Source: an uncultured Methylococcaceae bacterium
GTDB taxonomy: Bacteria > Pseudomonadota > Gammaproteobacteria > Methylococcales > Methylomonadaceae
Assembly (NCBI GenBank): GCA_913009515.1
Contig: CAJVYO010000124.1
Coordinates: 1 to 5,432 of the forward strand
Direction of reading: 5' to 3'
DNA length: 5,432 bases
Shown here: positions 4,713 through 5,432 of the stretch, one piece after another
Numbering within the stretch: the stretch's first letter is position 1
How the letters are laid out: every line of letters begins with the position of its first letter
Notes under the pieces: model-generated
Database searches by the model: none
Told to the model about the DNA's origin: nothing
The model's input: the letters and a program-made list of their open reading frames with translations, nothing else
Translations under genes and position numbers: made by a program

Positions 4713-5432
4713 ATGAAACTTACACATAAAATACTTATACTTTTTAGTTTTATGACATTAATTGCTTGCGGTTCATCAACAACAGTCATGTTAAAAACAA
4801 AACCATCTAATGCAAGTGTCGTTATTTTAAATCATAAGGGAGACCAAAAAGGAAAAGTTACATCTGACATTATATTCAAAGTAAAAAATAATGCAGATTT
4901 TTTTAGAGATGGTGAGGATATAGCAAAAATAGCACTACTTATCACTAAACAAGGTTATAAATCTAAAGTTACGTCCCTAAATAATATTAAAAAAAATAAA
5001 GATAACGACGATAAAAAAATAATAAAATTAAAAGAACTTAACACTCACATTTCAATAGAAACCAATCCGCCAGGATCAAAAATATATTTTTTAAATAATA
5101 ATAAAAAACATATCCCATTTTTAGATAAAGAGGGTGTAAAATCTCATTATAGTGTTGATAAAAATTTAATTGCTGAGCATTTAAGAGAGATAGACCAAAC
5201 ATTTAAAGATTCTATCGTTCCTAAAGTTATCACACCATTTTCACAACAATACACAGAAGACACTGCAGATGCTAATTTTAAGAATATATCAAAAATGTAT
5301 ATTATTAAACAAGGCTATAATCCAGTATTAGAAGATATATCAATTGTAGCAGGTCAGTCAAATGTATATTCATTTCACTTAAAACCCTTCTCAACTAGTT
5401 TACACATCATTAGCGAACCTGAAGGGGTAGAA
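4713..5432 (+). CDS. Putative PEGA-repeat lipoprotein, second of a tandem pair (3' end missing)
   Basis: An ATG at 4713 opens a frame of exactly 240 codons that reaches the right edge without a stop, so the C-terminus is missing. Residues 1-18 form a lipoprotein signal peptide and the lipobox L-I-A-C places the lipidated cysteine at 19, followed by GSS, consistent with outer-membrane sorting. PEGA-like strands begin near 24 (MLKTKPSNASVVI, 26-38), 111 (HISIETNPPGSKIYF, 112-126) and 229 (LHIISEPEGV, 230-239, cut by the edge). The first two modules each end with KQGY (79-82 and 199-202), exactly 120 residues apart; a Lys/Asn/Asp-rich linker lies at 92-107 and a longer insert at about 133-193. 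Layout, lipobox and composition match the preceding lipoprotein, so the two look like diverged paralogues in one operon (9-base gap). No Shine-Dalgarno is apparent. Function is unknown; an envelope role is inferred from the lipobox and PEGA folds only. Confidence 0.85.
   Translation, partial: MKLTHKILILFSFMTLIACGSSTTVMLKTKPSNASVVILNHKGDQKGKVTSDIIFKVKNNADFFRDGEDIAKIALLITKQGYKSKVTSLNNIKKNKDNDDKKIIKLKELNTHISIETNPPGSKIYFLNNNKKHIPFLDKEGVKSHYSVDKNLIAEHLREIDQTFKDSIVPKVITPFSQQYTEDTADANFKNISKMYIIKQGYNPVLEDISIVAGQSNVYSFHLKPFSTSLHIISEPEGVE
4946..5320 (+). repeat. Near-identical 15-base repeat pair inside the second lipoprotein gene
   Basis: TAAACAAGGTTATAA (4946-4960) recurs as TAAACAAGGCTATAA (5306-5320) with one mismatch, 360 bases apart and in the same reading frame. 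Both copies encode KQGY at the end of a PEGA-like module. Either module duplication or strong conservation of this short motif would explain it; surrounding DNA is not obviously duplicated. Confidence 0.5.

Overview
The window looks like chromosomal DNA from a moderately AT-rich gammaproteobacterium. This rests on close resemblance to enterobacterial YadH, UbiF/UbiI-type hydroxylases, QueC and Hsp33, and on the use of aerobic ubiquinone biosynthesis. I cannot place it to genus from this sequence; a sulfur-oxidising or methanotrophic lineage (Thiotrichales/Methylococcales-like) is only a guess.

Layout. Two gene strings diverge from a 128-base intergenic region (2468-2595) that carries a perfect TATAAT on each strand. 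The leftward string, read on the minus strand, is queC (7-deazaguanine synthesis for queuosine tRNA modification), then a ubiquinone-biosynthesis FAD monooxygenase closest to UbiF, then a YadH-like ABC-2 permease that runs off the left edge. The genes are tightly packed: 19 bases, then a 1-base TAATG stop/start overlap. The rightward string is hslO (redox-switched chaperone Hsp33), a small protein joining a cold-shock domain to one C-terminal membrane helix, and two consecutive lipoprotein genes, each with three PEGA-like modules. The second lipoprotein gene is cut by the right edge and has no stop in the window. Gaps are 8, 30 and 9 bases, and I see no terminator between the genes.

How the genes relate. 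queC, the hydroxylase and the permease have unrelated jobs and appear to share a transcript rather than a pathway. hslO and the cold-shock/membrane protein form a tight pair (the ribosome-binding site of the second overlaps the stop of the first), which fits a stress-response theme. From about 3885 onward the DNA becomes strikingly A/T-rich, and the proteins become Lys/Asn/Ile-rich. The lipoprotein pair therefore looks like accessory, fast-evolving envelope genes attached to a conserved housekeeping block.

The least ordinary contents are the membrane-anchored cold-shock domain protein and the tandem PEGA lipoproteins. I found no RNA genes, CRISPR arrays, insertion sequences or attachment sites.
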